A stretch of DNA of 64,000 nucleotides from Datisca glomerata (Eukaryota > Streptophyta > Magnoliopsida > Cucurbitales > Datiscaceae): assembly GCA_003255025.1 (NCBI GenBank), contig QANY01009091.1:886049-950048 (forward strand), written 5' to 3'. Position 1 is the first letter of the stretch. Each line of letters opens with the position of its first letter. The notes below the pieces were generated by a model, which saw only the letters and a list, made by a program, of their open reading frames with translations, was not told the origin of the DNA and did not search any database. The translations under genes were made by a program, and so were the position numbers. Positions 35,793 through 46,973 of the stretch are shown piece after piece.

Positions 35793-36263
35793 CTATTTCT
35801 TTACAAATCCTAAAGCGGTCACTAAACAGATGCGAGTCACGGCCTGGTCACCTTTTATTGTTTCCACTCCCTCTGGTGACATGTACTTCAACACTTGGTA
35901 GAATGTTGAGGGTACAACATTCATCCTGTGGAGCCAGGTCCTCCCCAGGATTGTGTTGTATAAGGAAGTTGTTCCCAGTACCATGAACGCGATCATATAG
36001 TTAAACGGATCGACGCTTATTGGGAGAGTCAAAGTTCCTTTGGAGTAGTTGATGGCTCCATTGAAACCGATCAACGGCTGTGAAGTTCCTTGCAACTTTT
36101 GATCTCCTAAGGACATTTTCTTTATGGCTACTGGGTATAGGATGTTCACTCTGCTCCCATCATCCACCAAGATCCTAAACAACAAGCAGTTGCCAACTTG
36201 TATTAAAATGACGAGAGCATCGTTGTGGTGTCTATCATGTTCCAAATCGAAGTCGTTGAACAC
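35793..36263 (-). pseudogene. Aspartic protease of Tat element 2
   Basis: A 156-codon open frame with no internal stop: FNDFDLEHDRHHNDALVILI, then RILVDDGSRVNILYPVAIKK, holding the DDGS active-site loop (family form D-S/T/D-G-S), and GTTSLYNTILGRTWLHRMNV, the conserved ILGR strand and WLH motif. The loop Asp is present. It is the best-preserved domain of the element. The corresponding region of element 1 is cut off at the DDGS loop. Confidence 0.85.
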
Positions 36264-36459
36264 TAGCGGCGAATCCCCTTTGCCGCTTGAGGACTTTCGC
36301 TGATGTCTTTCTAACGTTGGGCGCTTACAGTATATCTTCCTGTCCTTTCTTTTCGTCCCCTCTTGTTCGATTAATGCTATAACCGTGTCGTCGATGCGAA
36401 GAGGCTACTTTCCCCTATCCTATTTTTCTTCTTCCCGACTGCCTTTCTTAGTTTTGTGT

Positions 36460-37440
36460 TTATGTTAATCCTTTTTTCATAAATTGGTTAAGGTACCCTT
36501 CTTTGATCAATTGCTCAATATAGTCCTTGAGCTGGAAACAATCCCGCGTGTAATGCCTATTACTCTTATGATAGGAGTAATATTTATCTTTATCTTTGTA
36601 GATAGATTCCTTGGTGAATGGGGGTAGTCTTTTCAGCCAATGTTTGTCTTTAATTGTCTCCAGTATTTGGTTGACCAGAATGGTCAACGATGTCTAGACT
36701 TTGTCCCTCGGGTGACTTTGTCAAGGTCTCAGCTTCGGTACGTATTCTTTTCTTGTTGGACTTTCCTCTCATCCATTCTTTCTGTTTCATCATGCTTCCT
36801 TCTTTCGAGTCTTACACTTCTTTTTGCTTTCATGATTCTTTTTTTTCTGTTCAACTGTTCTTTAAATACTTCTCTTCTCTTCCTCTAGGGTAATATAAGC
36901 CTGCACCGTTGGAAAACTTCTGCCATAGAAATGGGCTTCACCTTAAATAGATCTTTGAAAAATGGTGACTCTAGGTCCATACCTCGTCGGAAGGCCAATC
37001 TGGTGAATCGATCATCGCAGTTCTCGACCTTGGCGATCTCACTTTGAAATGATGAGTGTACTCCTGCAGGGACTCCCCTTCCTTGGTAAATATTGTCATT
37101 AGGTGTTTCGAGTCTTCTATAACCGTACGATAAGTAGAGTATTATTCTACGAATGACATAATAGCGAAGCTCGTGATCGAGTGCATCAGCAAGGAGGGAT
37201 ACCATTTCAAAGTCATCCCATCTATAGTGGTGAGGAACATTTTGCACATCAACTTATCATCGTGTTGGTACAACGCTATGTCTTGTCTTAATCTTCAAAG
37301 ACGGTCTCCCGGATAGTCTTTCCTTCGTAGCATTTGAATCTGGGAGCAACAATTTTTTTAGGTACGGGCGCTGCTAAGACTTCTGGGCTTAATGGCATCC
37401 GGATAATAGATTCAAGTCGGTTTTTCCTGTACTTCCGAGA
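36460..37440 (-). pseudogene. Gag of Tat element 2
   Basis: The structural capsid protein in at least three frame segments. The first part (about 37,300-37,050) shows the Retrotrans_gag core: MFLTTIDGMTLKWYPSLL, then KEGESLQEYTHHFK; the next (37,100-36,885) has KVENCDDRFTRLAFRRGMDL; the last (36,687-36,460) carries DKYYSYHKSNRHYTRDCFQL, a decayed zinc knuckle, and KDYIEQLIKEGYL. The order and spacing match Tat-lineage gag. Confidence 0.8.
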
Positions 37441-37974
37441 TTCCTAATTTCTATCATCTTTTGGTCGAATAGTTCTTCTATAGCTTCCTTTAACATGACT
37501 CAGGACTGCTGAGCCTCTCCCATAGCTTCCTTCACAAGGTTCTGCGACTGGACTTTTTCTTCCCATCGTATGTTTCTACTGTTCTCGCGGTCTCCTTGTC
37601 TTCCATCTCAACGGTTGCCCCCAGAGCCAGCTTCCAATTCATCGTTGTTTTCCTGTTCATCATCATTCACCTATTGGCTGACCTCTGCCCGTATTTTTTA
37701 CGAGTTCATGTTGTAGTGTGTTCCTTTGATCTTGCATATTCTGCCATGCATTAAATATTGCTGCAGCCTTCCTCCGTTCTACCTCATGCATCCTGTTTAG
37801 GATTGTCTATAGCATTTCCGTCGGCGGGGTTGGTTGATTGATCTACATGTTCATCTTCATTTTTGGTTCTATTATCTTCATTTAGAGTTACGTTGGATAT
37901 GGTACTAGGTATGTTTATGGTTTTGTAGGGTAAGTCTCTTGAGCTTTTCTCTCAACTCTCAATGAAAACACCAA
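37441..37974 (-). other. Leader between LTR and gag of Tat element 2
   Basis: Mostly non-coding on the minus strand or the decayed gag N-terminus. Just inside the LTR edge the minus strand reads TTGGTGTTTTCATTGAGAG (about 37,972 to 37,954), close to the TTGGTGCTTTCATTGAGAG stretch that I recall following LTRs in plant Tat-type elements, so it is the probable primer-binding region. The cognate tRNA is not assigned. Confidence 0.45.
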
Positions 37975-38759
37975 AGTATAAAGAATTTTTTCCGTTAATC
38001 AGGGATCGAAGGGAAGAGTATTGATAAAGGTTGATTTATATGAATATTGATGAGGGAGAGAGAGAGACTTTAAGAACAAGAGAATGTAATGAGTGAGTGC
38101 TCTGAGTTCTATTTGCTTGGGTTGTATTGAATGCATCTGTTTCATTTAACACATTGTCCTTTATATAGGCTTCCTAATTACATGAACTGATTAGAAAATT
38201 AATAAAAGGGAGAGGACATTTCTGCCAGGTATGGCCCTCCTTCCCTTCCTTACTTTTCATTTTCATCTATCTCATTCAGTCACCAATCAGTCACAGTCAC
38301 TTAACGATTTCTCGTGGTTTGAGCCGGTCAGTCGTAGCCATTTGGTGGCTTGTCATCCTGTCTATCCGAGTCATTCAACTACTTAATCAATCATGCAACT
38401 TGACTGTCATTTTGGACCCCTTTCGTCCATTCCCGGCTTGCATAATTCAGCAAGTGCCTTACCCGTTCAAGGTAGTTCTCTAAGTCTCAACTTCCTATTG
38501 TCGTTCCAGAGGCGTGGGTCCTCTTAGTCTTTTCCCTTTCTTAAAAGCACGAGCCTCGTCAGTCAGTTCCCGTTAACTAGTTATCTTTTCTCGTTCTGAT
38601 GTGCTCTTTCCCGTTCTTGAGGTATCGGTCCCTCCTATTTGCTCACAAATGTCTCGTGTCATCAGTCTTCTTTCTCGTTTCCACTTTTCTGTGACTTTCC
38701 GTGAGCCATTTGGTTGGCCCACCTTGTCAACGTGGCAGTAAGTGTGTTTTATCTGTTCA
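37975..38759 (-). repeat. 5' LTR of Tat element 2
   Basis: On the minus strand a block beginning TGAACAGATAAAAC at 38,759, with a TATA box (38,170 to 38,161, in GCCTATATAAAGG), a following CT-rich leader and an inner edge at the primer-binding region. No second copy is available, so the ends are inferred from the TG start, the Helitron junction and the primer-site position. Confidence 0.6.
38161..38170 (-). promoter_or_regulatory. TATA box in the Tat-2 LTR
   Basis: The minus strand reads CCTATATAAA within GCCTATATAAAGG, about 590 bases into the LTR, as expected for the U3/R boundary of a plant gypsy LTR. Confidence 0.55.
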
Positions 38760-39313
38760 TCTTTAATATATTAAAAGTGAGATGATAATGAAAATTATTT
38801 TTAGACAACTTTATCCACTCATTATTTTATGATTTCTAAATCATCATTCGAGTCTATTGATAGTGCATTATTATTAGTTGTGGTGTATATCTTGATTCTT
38901 TATGAGGCTTTTTTACTTTCTTTCTTCTTCTTAATTTGAATTTTATTTTATAGATTAGATAATATTTTAAGTTACTTCGCTTGCTAATAAATATATTAAG
39001 AAAATTCAATCATTTAAAAAAAACATGCTATTAGTTTATTTGTCACAAAAGATTAAAAGAATAATATACTAAAAATATGAAACTTAAAATGTATCATAAA
39101 CTTTACGCGTATATTCTTTAAAATAATTAACTTATTTTGAGAAATTTTGGTGAGTAAGATTTAATTAAAAATAAAAATATTATTTTCTAATTTTATTTAC
39201 AAACAAATATATTTTATTAAATTTTTTATTTAAATTGATAAATAATATATGAGAAACAATCAAAATATAAAAAAACGTATATATCACGTGCACCGCACGT
39301 GTAACTTTATTAG
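38760..39313 (+). mobile_element. Non-autonomous Helitron-like element (554 bp)
   Basis: The 5' end reads TCTTTAATATATT preceded by A. The 3' end has a perfect 7 bp hairpin (CACGTGC, ACC loop, GCACGTG, 39,285-39,301) followed 12 bases later by TTAG and T. Helitrons insert between A and T, start with TC and end in a short hairpin plus CTRR; here the terminal CTAG is TTAG. The interior is AT-rich without a Rep/helicase. The A-T flanks (38,759 and 39,314) fit. Alternative: a chance hairpin in AT-rich DNA. Confidence 0.6.
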
Positions 39314-39682
39314 TATAGATAAAGTTGGATACGTATACTTGAAATTTCGCCAAGTATCATACTCAACTTAATGTCAAGTGTCATAAGCTTTCTTTAAATA
39401 CCCAAATACCAATATTAATTATGTCATAATTAATATTTTATCCATACATATTACTTTTTATTACATTAATATATAAATTACTTTTATTGACTAATTATTG
39501 TGTAGCTTATATTAGCAATAGATTGGTACTATAATTATATTATAAACTTAAATGATTAAACTTGTATTTCAATATAGATAGTAAACAGTTTTATACATAA
39601 AATTTAATATATTACAATTGTGTCGTGGTGGTTAATCCTATTATAATTAAACCTATTATAAATTTAAAAAACGTTGGACTCT

Positions 39683-39683
<1 letters not shown>
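39314..39683. other. AT-rich DNA between Helitron and copia element
   Basis: No gene or element terminus is recognised. It ends in a CA/TA microsatellite. Confidence 0.45.

Positions 39684-39723
<40 letters not shown>
39684..39723. repeat. (CA)n(TA)n microsatellite at the copia 5' LTR break
   Basis: About 11 CA repeats run into about 9 TA repeats. The recognisable copia 5' LTR begins immediately after it, so the microsatellite marks, or has obscured, the truncation point. Confidence 0.85.
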
Positions 39724-39724
39724 T

Positions 39725-39867
39725 GTATACGCATAATCACACGTTGTTTAGTTTTAAACTATTTATTTTGATTAAATAAGTTAATTGAATTTTTTCATAT
39801 TTCACTCACGAACCGTTCGTGGTTCAAACTTGTTTTTAGTTCATTTTAAAATCAACCAATCCCAACA
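39725..39867 (+). repeat. Remnant of copia 5' LTR
   Basis: TGTATACGCATAATCACACG through AACCAATCCCAACA matches the end of the 3' LTR (47,309-47,452: CGTATATGTATAATCACACG to CCAATTCTAATA) with interspersed substitutions, and abuts the primer-binding site. Only the final ~143 bases of the LTR remain. Confidence 0.8.
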
Positions 39868-39869
39868 AT

Positions 39870-39886
39870 TGGTATCAAAGTCATAG
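39870..39886 (+). other. Primer-binding site (initiator Met tRNA type)
   Basis: TGGTATCAAAGTCATAG is one substitution away from the canonical copia TGGTATCAGAG core complementary to the 3' end of initiator methionine tRNA, and sits two bases after the LTR end. Confidence 0.82.
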
Positions 39887-41725
39887 GTTCTTGATTATGC
39901 ACATAGATATTTGAAACATACGTATCGTAAATTTTGAGGATATTGGCATATGATTTTGTATGGTATTTTCAAAACTATTTTGAATGTGTTATGTAGTTGA
40001 TCCCTAACTATTGACTATAGGCATTTTTATTTCAATTTAGAATTGATGCACACCGAATTTGAGGCATATGATTTTATGTAATTTATTTTGTTTGCAATAG
40101 TTGTGTTTTTATAATTTTGATGTAAGATCGTCGTCGCCACAAAATCGTCATCGGAGTACTGTTCAAGCTGGAGTTACTGTTCCAGCAGCCAACGATACAA
40201 TTCTGACGCCGTCACCGCTGTTGTCCGCTGTCGTGCCCTACATGGTGATTGGGTTTGTGAGACCTAGGCGATAACAATTAGGGTTTAAGAAATCCTGTGC
40301 TGTTTCGCGATAAACCTTATACTATTTTTTATCTTTTAAAATTTTTTGACATTTAAATTTTAAAGTTTAAAAAATAAAAGATAATAAAATTGTTATAGAT
40401 AATTAGCTAATTTATCTTTATATCTATTGAATTTTAAATTTTGAATTCCAAGATAATTATCTATTTTATCCTTTTATCTTTTAAATTTTAAATTCAAAAG
40501 ATAATTATCAATGTTATCTTTTTATTTTAATAAAAAAGGAAAATGAGATAATTAATGAGATTATTTAATTAGAAAAATAGTTTTTCTTAGTTAAAGGGTT
40601 TTAATCAAAATTTAAATTTTGAATTTTTGAAATTTGAAATTTGAATTTTAAGTCTTAAATTTGAATTTTAAAATGGGTATGGATATTTGTAAAGAGTTAC
40701 AAAGTGGTGGGATAACGTGGAGACGCACGAGGAAATTACAGACGCCATGAAGATTAATTTATAAATTAATTTGTAATTTATTTATTATTTTTTTGGGTTG
40801 TAATTAGAAATGAACCAATAGGGAGATTAATTTTAAAAGTATGATTTAATTTTAATAGCGCATCATCATATAACATGTCATAAAGAACTAGGGATATGTC
40901 AATATCAAATTATCATGTAGCATGTACATGCAACATTGTAGATTAATTTATAATGGTTATAATTTAATTACAATGTAAAATTTATAATGTTTATGATTTT
41001 AAATTGAGATTTAAAATTAAATAAAAGATTTATAAATTTCATCACATTTTCAAATTAATAAAAGTTATTTTTTGAAAAACAACCAAAAATCCAAAAAAAT
41101 AAATAAAAAAAAACTAAGTGGGAGGGTCGTTTACGTTGAAACGTTCTCAATGTCTCCAACGCGAACTTGATCGTGTCACGAGGAAGGTTTAGAACCGTCC
41201 ATAGTGGTCCTCTCTTCAATGAGAGAAACTTTGGAGTCGTGTAGCTACGAGTCATCGAGTTGTTTGAGAAATTAAGACTTTTAAAGGAAGTGGTGGGGCA
41301 GGGCCATCCCATAGATGGACTGTTAGTCCATAGCAATTTTTAAGAATCGATGCGTTAGTTAACTTAGACTTTAAGCACATTGCAATCCCCACTTAGATGC
41401 TAGTCAATGGGGCCAATGTGACCAAAACTATTGGTGATTGGTTAAGCTAGATGTAGAGACATTTGAGCGTTAACCAAACGAGAAGAGTCTCGATGCGATG
41501 GGAGATAGTGTGGACTTCATCCCTCGATGTGACAAGCTATCGTTTTTTATCATAACATCATAGAGGAAATATTTTTAATGGATTTTTAAATATTTAAGTA
41601 GTTGCATCATACATAATACTTTCCTAAACGATTGGGAATTTATTTACACCGCTTTATTTATTCTTTTCGATAATCATGTTAGTATCCCCATTCTCAACTA
41701 TCTTAAACGTGAAGAATATTAACTG
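39887..41725 (+). other. Long non-coding leader of the copia element
   Basis: About 1.84 kb between primer site and gag without recognisable domains. It contains a GC-rich island (40,130-40,270), a very AT-rich part (40,320-41,070) and a mixed part (41,115-41,450). A leader this long is unusual for copia and may hide a nested insertion. Confidence 0.55.
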
Positions 41726-41730
41726 ACAAT

Positions 41731-42360
41731 AATTACGGTGATTGGAAACACAATCTTGATATCGTATTGACGATTGAAAAGTACAAGTTTGTGCTCACCA
41801 CCCCTTGTTCCTTTGAGCCTTTTAGTGAATCGACTCAAGAGAAAAATGATGCTTATACTTCTTGGCTACGTTCTGATGAGATAGCCAGATATTACATCTT
41901 GGCTTCTGTTAGTAATGTGTTGCAACAACAACATCATAATTTGGAAACCACTGCTGGTATGATGTTGAACATCACCGAAATGTTTGGAGATTAGGGTCGT
42001 TAAGTCAAACAGGGAGTTGTGTGAAACATTATGAACTGTAGGATAAAACCTAAAACTTTTGTTAGAGAACATATGATGTTTATAATTAGTTATCTTAATG
42101 AGATAGATATCATGGGTGCTGAGGTTGATGGCGAGGCTCAGGTGGATATTATCCTAAAGACTCTGCCTGATACCTTTGAGAATTTCAAACTTAATTATTT
42201 GATGAATAAGTTGATGTACTCGCTTCGTGAGATTATGAGGGAGTTGCAAGCCATTGAGACTTTGTTTCTAAATGGTAAGAGGAAGACTGGAGAGGTAAAC
42301 TTTACTGAAAGTAAGCCTTCCACCTCTGGCACAAAAAGGAAACATGAGAGAAGGTCTTAA
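41731..42360 (+). pseudogene. Copia gag
   Basis: The first frame (41,731-41,994) reads NYGDWKHNLDIVLTIEKYKF then SWLRSDEIARYYILASVSNV, the start of the UBN2/copia-type gag; it stops with TAG at 41,992 in FGD-stop. The gag continues in another frame at 42,031: MMFIISYLNEIDIMGAEVDG, then VDIILKTLPDTFENFKLNY and NKLMYSLREIMRELQAIE, ending in a basic tail. A ~40-base interval with a frameshift separates the two. The CCHC knuckle, expected after the basic tail, is not visible. Confidence 0.82.
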
Positions 42361-42629
42361 TAAGGCTAAGAAGCATAACTGAAAAGTTGCAAATGGTAAG
42401 GGCACTGTAAGGTGGACATGTTGTGAGACAAGCGTCATCACTGTGGAGTCCTACGCAACTGCCTGGATGATGTCTAGCAGATAACTTGGTCGAGTTCATC
42501 ATGCGTATGGGGGATAGAGCACTAGTATTGGTTGTATCAGTTGGAACTTGATAGCGATTATATGATTTTACGTGATATTTATTATATCTCAATTTTCGGG
42601 AAGAATCTTATTTCTCTTGGTGCAATTAG
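42361..42629 (+). other. Decayed gag-protease interval of the copia element
   Basis: Protease and zinc knuckle should lie here, but I see no intact D-S-G active site in any frame. A fragment near 42,440-42,620 keeps faint similarity to the protease end (frame with SGNLI-like spacing lost). Treated as degenerate. Confidence 0.4.
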
Positions 42630-43800
42630 TTGAGCAACGATTTGATCTTAAGTTCATTGATAAAATATATTGGTATTTTTAGAAATGAATGCCTAATTAC
42701 TGTTGCACGCATGTTTAATAAATTATTTCACGTAAAGCCAATAGTTCCAATGATATGTGACACTGAAATAAATAATGATTCACAAAGAGATATAAAAATG
42801 TTGAAGTATGACTCAACCAATCTAATTTATTTGTGGCACTTACTCCTTGAGCATATTAGCCTGGATAGGATTAAAAAACTTGTGAATGATGGTCATTTGC
42901 AAACTTTAAGTATGGGATCACCACCCACATGTGAATCTTGTATTAAAGGCAAAATGACCAAGAGACCTATTTCAACAAAATGTGAAAAAGCCATTCAATG
43001 TCTTAACTCATACATAGTGATGTATATGGGTCATTGAATACCCAAGCAAGAGAAGGTTATGAACACTTCGTAACCTTCACTAATGACTACTCACGTTTTG
43101 GTCATGTTTATCTAATGCGTCAAAAGTCTGAAACCTTTGAAAATGAAACCTTTGAAAAGTTCAAAGAGTATAAGGCCTTGGTTGAAAAGCAATTAGAAAA
43201 ATAAATCAAAACACCACGATCCAATCGTGGTGGAGAGTACTTGCTATGAGAGTTCAAAGACTTTCTTGAGGAAGAAGGTTCTTCCTCAACTTACAAACAC
43301 ATGGTACGCCATAGAAAAATGGTGTGTCAGAGAGAAAAAATCGAACTATGATGGATGTGGTTAGATCCATGATGAGTTTCTCATCTCTCCTAGACTCCTT
43401 CTAAGGATATGCCTTGGAAATAGTGGCACATATTCTGAACCAAGTTCCGTCGAAGACGGTGTCTGGTACACCATATGAAAGATGGTATTGATGAAAGTCG
43501 TCTATTAACCATTTTAAAATATGGGGGTGCCCAACACATGTTCTAAAACCAAAGACATGCAAGTTGGCCAGTCGTTCAGAATTATGCATGTTCGTAGAAT
43601 ATCCTAAAGGAACGAAGGGATACATCTTCTACTGTACGACTGATAAGAAAACATTCATTAGCACGAATGCGCATTTGCTTGAAGAAGATTACATTAGAAG
43701 TGTACAGCGAAGAAGCACAATTATGCTAGGAGGAATTATTGAGTAGGAGGAGACCAACTTCCAATCAGAAATTGTTTCTGATTCAATAATGGAAGAAGCA
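42630..43800 (+). pseudogene. Copia GAG-pre-integrase and integrase
   Basis: The zinc-binding pre-integrase domain is clear: NLIYLWHLLLEHISLDRIKK, then PTCESCIKGKMTKRP (H, H, C, C ligands present). The catalytic core follows after a stop at 43,035: EGYEHFVTFTNDYSRFGHVY (second Asp region), then RSNRGGEYL and FKDFLEEEG. Stops occur at about 43,202 and elsewhere, and the part to 43,560 is scrambled. A C-terminal segment survives at 43,564-43,746 (CMFVEYPKGTKGYIFYC), the usual 'GYxxGxKGYxxY' stretch before the reverse transcriptase. A dead copy. Confidence 0.85.
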
Positions 43801-43896
43801 CGACATGAGCCAGAGCCTATGGAGCCTCGACTTTGTGGGAGGTTTATGAGACAACCTGAGAGGTATATGTCATATGGAGAAGCTTTGATAGCTATC

Positions 43897-44690
43897 TCAG
43901 ATAAGGACGTTGATGAACATGTCTCCTACTAAGAGGCCATGGCGGGTCCTGAAGCAAACTTATGGCAAGAAGCTATGAACGTCGGTATACATTCGATATA
44001 CTCGAACGAAGTCTGGAAGCTTATAGATTCTTTTGAAGGGGTAAAACCTGTAGGATGCAAATGGATCTATAAGAAGAAAATGGGTTCGGATGGGAATATA
44101 GAGACATTCAAAGCTAGGCTGGTAGCCAAGGGCTACACCCAAAAGGAAGGTATAGACTACGAGGATACCTTCTCGCCGATGGCGATGCTTAAATCCATTT
44201 GAATCCTTTTGTTCATTGTTACTGCCATTGATTATGAAATCTGGTAAATGGACGTCAAGACTGCTTTTCTGAATGATAATTTTAATGAACACATTTATAT
44301 TGCTCAACCAGACGGGTTCATGGAGAAAGGTCAAAAGGGTAAAGTTTACGAACTATTGAAATCCATTTATGGGCTTAAGCAAGCGTCACGATCCTGAAAT
44401 ATTAGATTCGACGAAACTGTTAAGAACTACAATTTTGAACAGTTAGTGGACGAGCCTTGTGTGTATAAGCTGATAAATGAAGGGAATGTGGTTTTTCTAG
44501 TCTTGTACATAGATGATATTATATTCATTTGGAATGATGTAGGAAAACTATCTGATGTCAAGATTTGGCTTGCAAAGCAATTTGATATGAAGGATCTTGG
44601 AGAATCTGGATTCGTCTTAGATATTCATATCTTTCTAGATAAGAAGAACATACAATTGACACTGTCTTAAACATCTTATTGATAAGGTCT
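43897..44690 (+). pseudogene. Copia reverse transcriptase
   Basis: Frame 43,939-44,202 has [20 protein letters not shown] then [20 protein letters not shown] and [20 protein letters not shown], the classic copia RVT_2 start. After a TGA, MDVKTAFLNDNFNEHIYIAQ (catalytic Asp in DVKTAFL) and YGLKQASR follow, then LVLYIDDIIF with the YIDD box at 44,506-44,517 and KQFDMKDLGE. At least four in-frame stops (for example 44,200, 44,245, 44,396) inactivate it. Confidence 0.92.
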
Positions 44691-44794
44691 TGGATCCCTT
44701 CAGTATGCAAAACTTCAAGAAATGATTTCTTCCTTTTAGACTTGGAGTCAACCTCTCCAAGGAGCAATCTTCCAAGACTCCTCAAGAAGAGGAA

Positions 44795-45366
44795 AATATG
44801 AGAAAGATTCGCTATGCCTCAGCCGTAGGAAGTCTCATGTATGCGATGCTTTATACTAGGCCGGACATTTGCTATGTCGTGGACGTGGTGAGTCATTTCC
44901 AATCTAATCCTGGAGTCAAGCATTGGAATACTGTCAAGCATATCCTTAAGTATCTGAGGAGAACAAGCAACTACATGCTTTTGTATTCAGGTACTGACCT
45001 GAATATGATGGGGTATACTGATTCCGATTTCCAAGCAGACAAAGATTCTAGGAGGTCCACTTCAAGAGCGGTGTTCATCCTGAACGGTGGAGCAGTTTTA
45101 TAGAGAAGTATCAATCAATCTGCATTGCTAATTCTACCATGTAAGCTGAATATGTGACAGCTTATCAAGCTGCAAACGAGGCTATATGGCTTAGGAAGTT
45201 CTTAAAGACCCTTGAAGTTGTTCGAGATACTGACAAGCCCATGACACTTTATTGTGATAATAGTGGGGCTGTAGCGAATTCTAAGGAACCTAGAAGCCAT
45301 AAGAGATTCAAACACATAGAACGTAAATATCACTTGATTAGAGAAATTATTAGCGTGGAGACGTAA
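44795..45366 (+). pseudogene. Copia RNase H
   Basis: IRYASAVGSLMYAMLYTRPD ICY-type lead-in at 44,810, then YTDSDFQADKDSRRSTS (first catalytic Asp), a stop at 45,101, then AEY-like and AANEAIWLRKFLKTLE, and LYCDNSGAVANSKEP with HKRFKHIERKYHLIRE at the end. A second frame after 45,154 holds the C-terminal half. Family organisation is complete; stops and a missing short stretch make it a pseudogene. Confidence 0.9.
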
Positions 45367-45490
45367 TTGTTTATGCATATTTCGACGATCAACAACCTGA
45401 CAGATCTATTCATGAAGACTTTAAGTAGTAAAATTTTTTATGGTGACCTGGAGAGCTAGGGGATAAGAGATTGTACACGCCTACTTTAGT

Positions 45491-45503
45491 CTAAGTGGAA
45501 GAT
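45491..45503 (+). other. Polypurine tract of the copia element
   Basis: CTAAGTGGAAGAT lies directly before the TGTTGGAATATA start of the 3' LTR; copia elements commonly have AAGTGGGAGATTG here. It primes plus-strand DNA synthesis. Confidence 0.75.
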
Positions 45504-46934
45504 TGTTGGAATATATCCATAAAGTAGTGTGTAATAACTATTTATTTGTATTTAGTTCTTTCTAAGACATTAGTATTATTGACTTCTTATGAATAAATTG
45601 AAAGTTTTATTTTAAATTAAAGTGTGCTCATGAATTAGTCAAGTCCTAGAAATTTCATCAACGAACGAAGAGTGAAGACAAAGACGTGTCTAGATGAACT
45701 TTTCTGAGAAAGTTCATAACGAATTTCATAGTCTTAGGATCAATTGGGCAATCAAATTCGATTATGATCGTTAAGTTGAATCAGTGGATGCCAGTCTTGG
45801 GGCATGGCAGTGAAGACTCAAACGGTTAACCTAGATATGTTATGAACATAAACCGGTAACAAATTAGTTTAGAGCCTAAAACCGTTTACCTAGCTCTAAA
45901 CCCAATTGTTACATTTTTAGAGTATTTTCATAATTACCTTAATCCTGAGGTGAATACGTAGCTTGACTTAATTAGTTGTAATCTTTGATATGTCAAATGA
46001 GTGAGTTTGAATTGGCGGGTTGGCGGGTAATATCTCGACTTTTTGGATTATAATTCAATTAAGTTGGAGTTACGTGATTCACAAATATGAAAATTTATGG
46101 TTTTGAATTGTGAAAGCAATAATATCACCTTACGCTTGATGGGTGTGTGAATTTACCAACCTGGTCAGGTTTTCAATGAATTGAGTCATTGATTAATACT
46201 TGTGAATTGTACGAGACAATTCACTATTATGCATTTCTTATTCACAATCAATAAAGGAATTAAGAAAATAATAACAAGATGGGTAAAATGATAATTTTAT
46301 ATTCTACTCTTGTTATTGATATTCACGATGTGTATTATGTTAAAATATTCTGTGGACCGTGAAAATAAAAATGGTTTATTTACACCAACAGAAAAGTAGC
46401 GCGCATGAATCGAGAGTTGATTCGACATCGAAGCTATAGTGGAGTCGTACGACGTCAGAATTTAATAGGTCAAGAATTTTTGGAGATAAATTTATCGGGT
46501 ATTTGAATCTTTAGCTTTGTTCATGTATGTCCATCCGGTCTCAGAAATAGCTCATGAGAGCAGAAATAGAAAAACGGAGTAAATTGGATCAAAATGTGTT
46601 TTTGGTGCCAAAACATATTTTCCACACCTATATGTGATTAATGATGTCACTTAATTAGTTAAGTATGATTATTTGTATTGAAATTAATTAGTTTATCATT
46701 TTCTAATTATTAAATAATTAGTGAATAAAATAAATCAATTATTTAATTGATAATGATCAATTAAATCTATTAATTGGATTGATACATTTTGATAGAATTC
46801 TAACACTGTGGAGATATACTGATTTTCGGCAATTTGAATATATGAGGTTGATTTTTTAGAAATTTAAAATATATAAGTATATTTTTAAATATCAAAAATT
46901 AGATTTTATAAATATTTAATAGCAATTTGATTAC

Positions 46935-46973
<39 letters not shown>

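Larger units (their letters stand above)
29500..38759 (-). mobile_element. Tat-lineage Ty3/gypsy element 2, lacking its 3' LTR
   Basis: The minus strand shows a 5' LTR (38.76-37.97 kb), leader, gag (37.4-36.5 kb), protease (36.26-35.79), reverse transcriptase and RNase H (35.7-34.5), archaeal-type RNase H (34.4-34.1), integrase (33.8-32.7), a 58 bp array (32.5-32.16) and an antisense extra ORF on the plus strand (29.64-31.64). This is the full Tat gene order. The 3' LTR expected below 29.6 kb is absent; the sequence passes straight into the gag remnant of Tat element 1. Numerous stops and frameshifts are present. Confidence 0.85.

Noticed and set aside
41055..41336. 93-codon minus-strand open frame in the copia leader
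   Set aside because: It lies in a region that is part of the copia leader and has no recognisable protein similarity.
46797..46807. ATTCTAACA as the end of the copia 3' LTR
   Set aside because: It mirrors the LTR start, but the remnant 5' LTR next to the primer-binding site aligns with 47,309-47,452, which places the true end at about 47,452.
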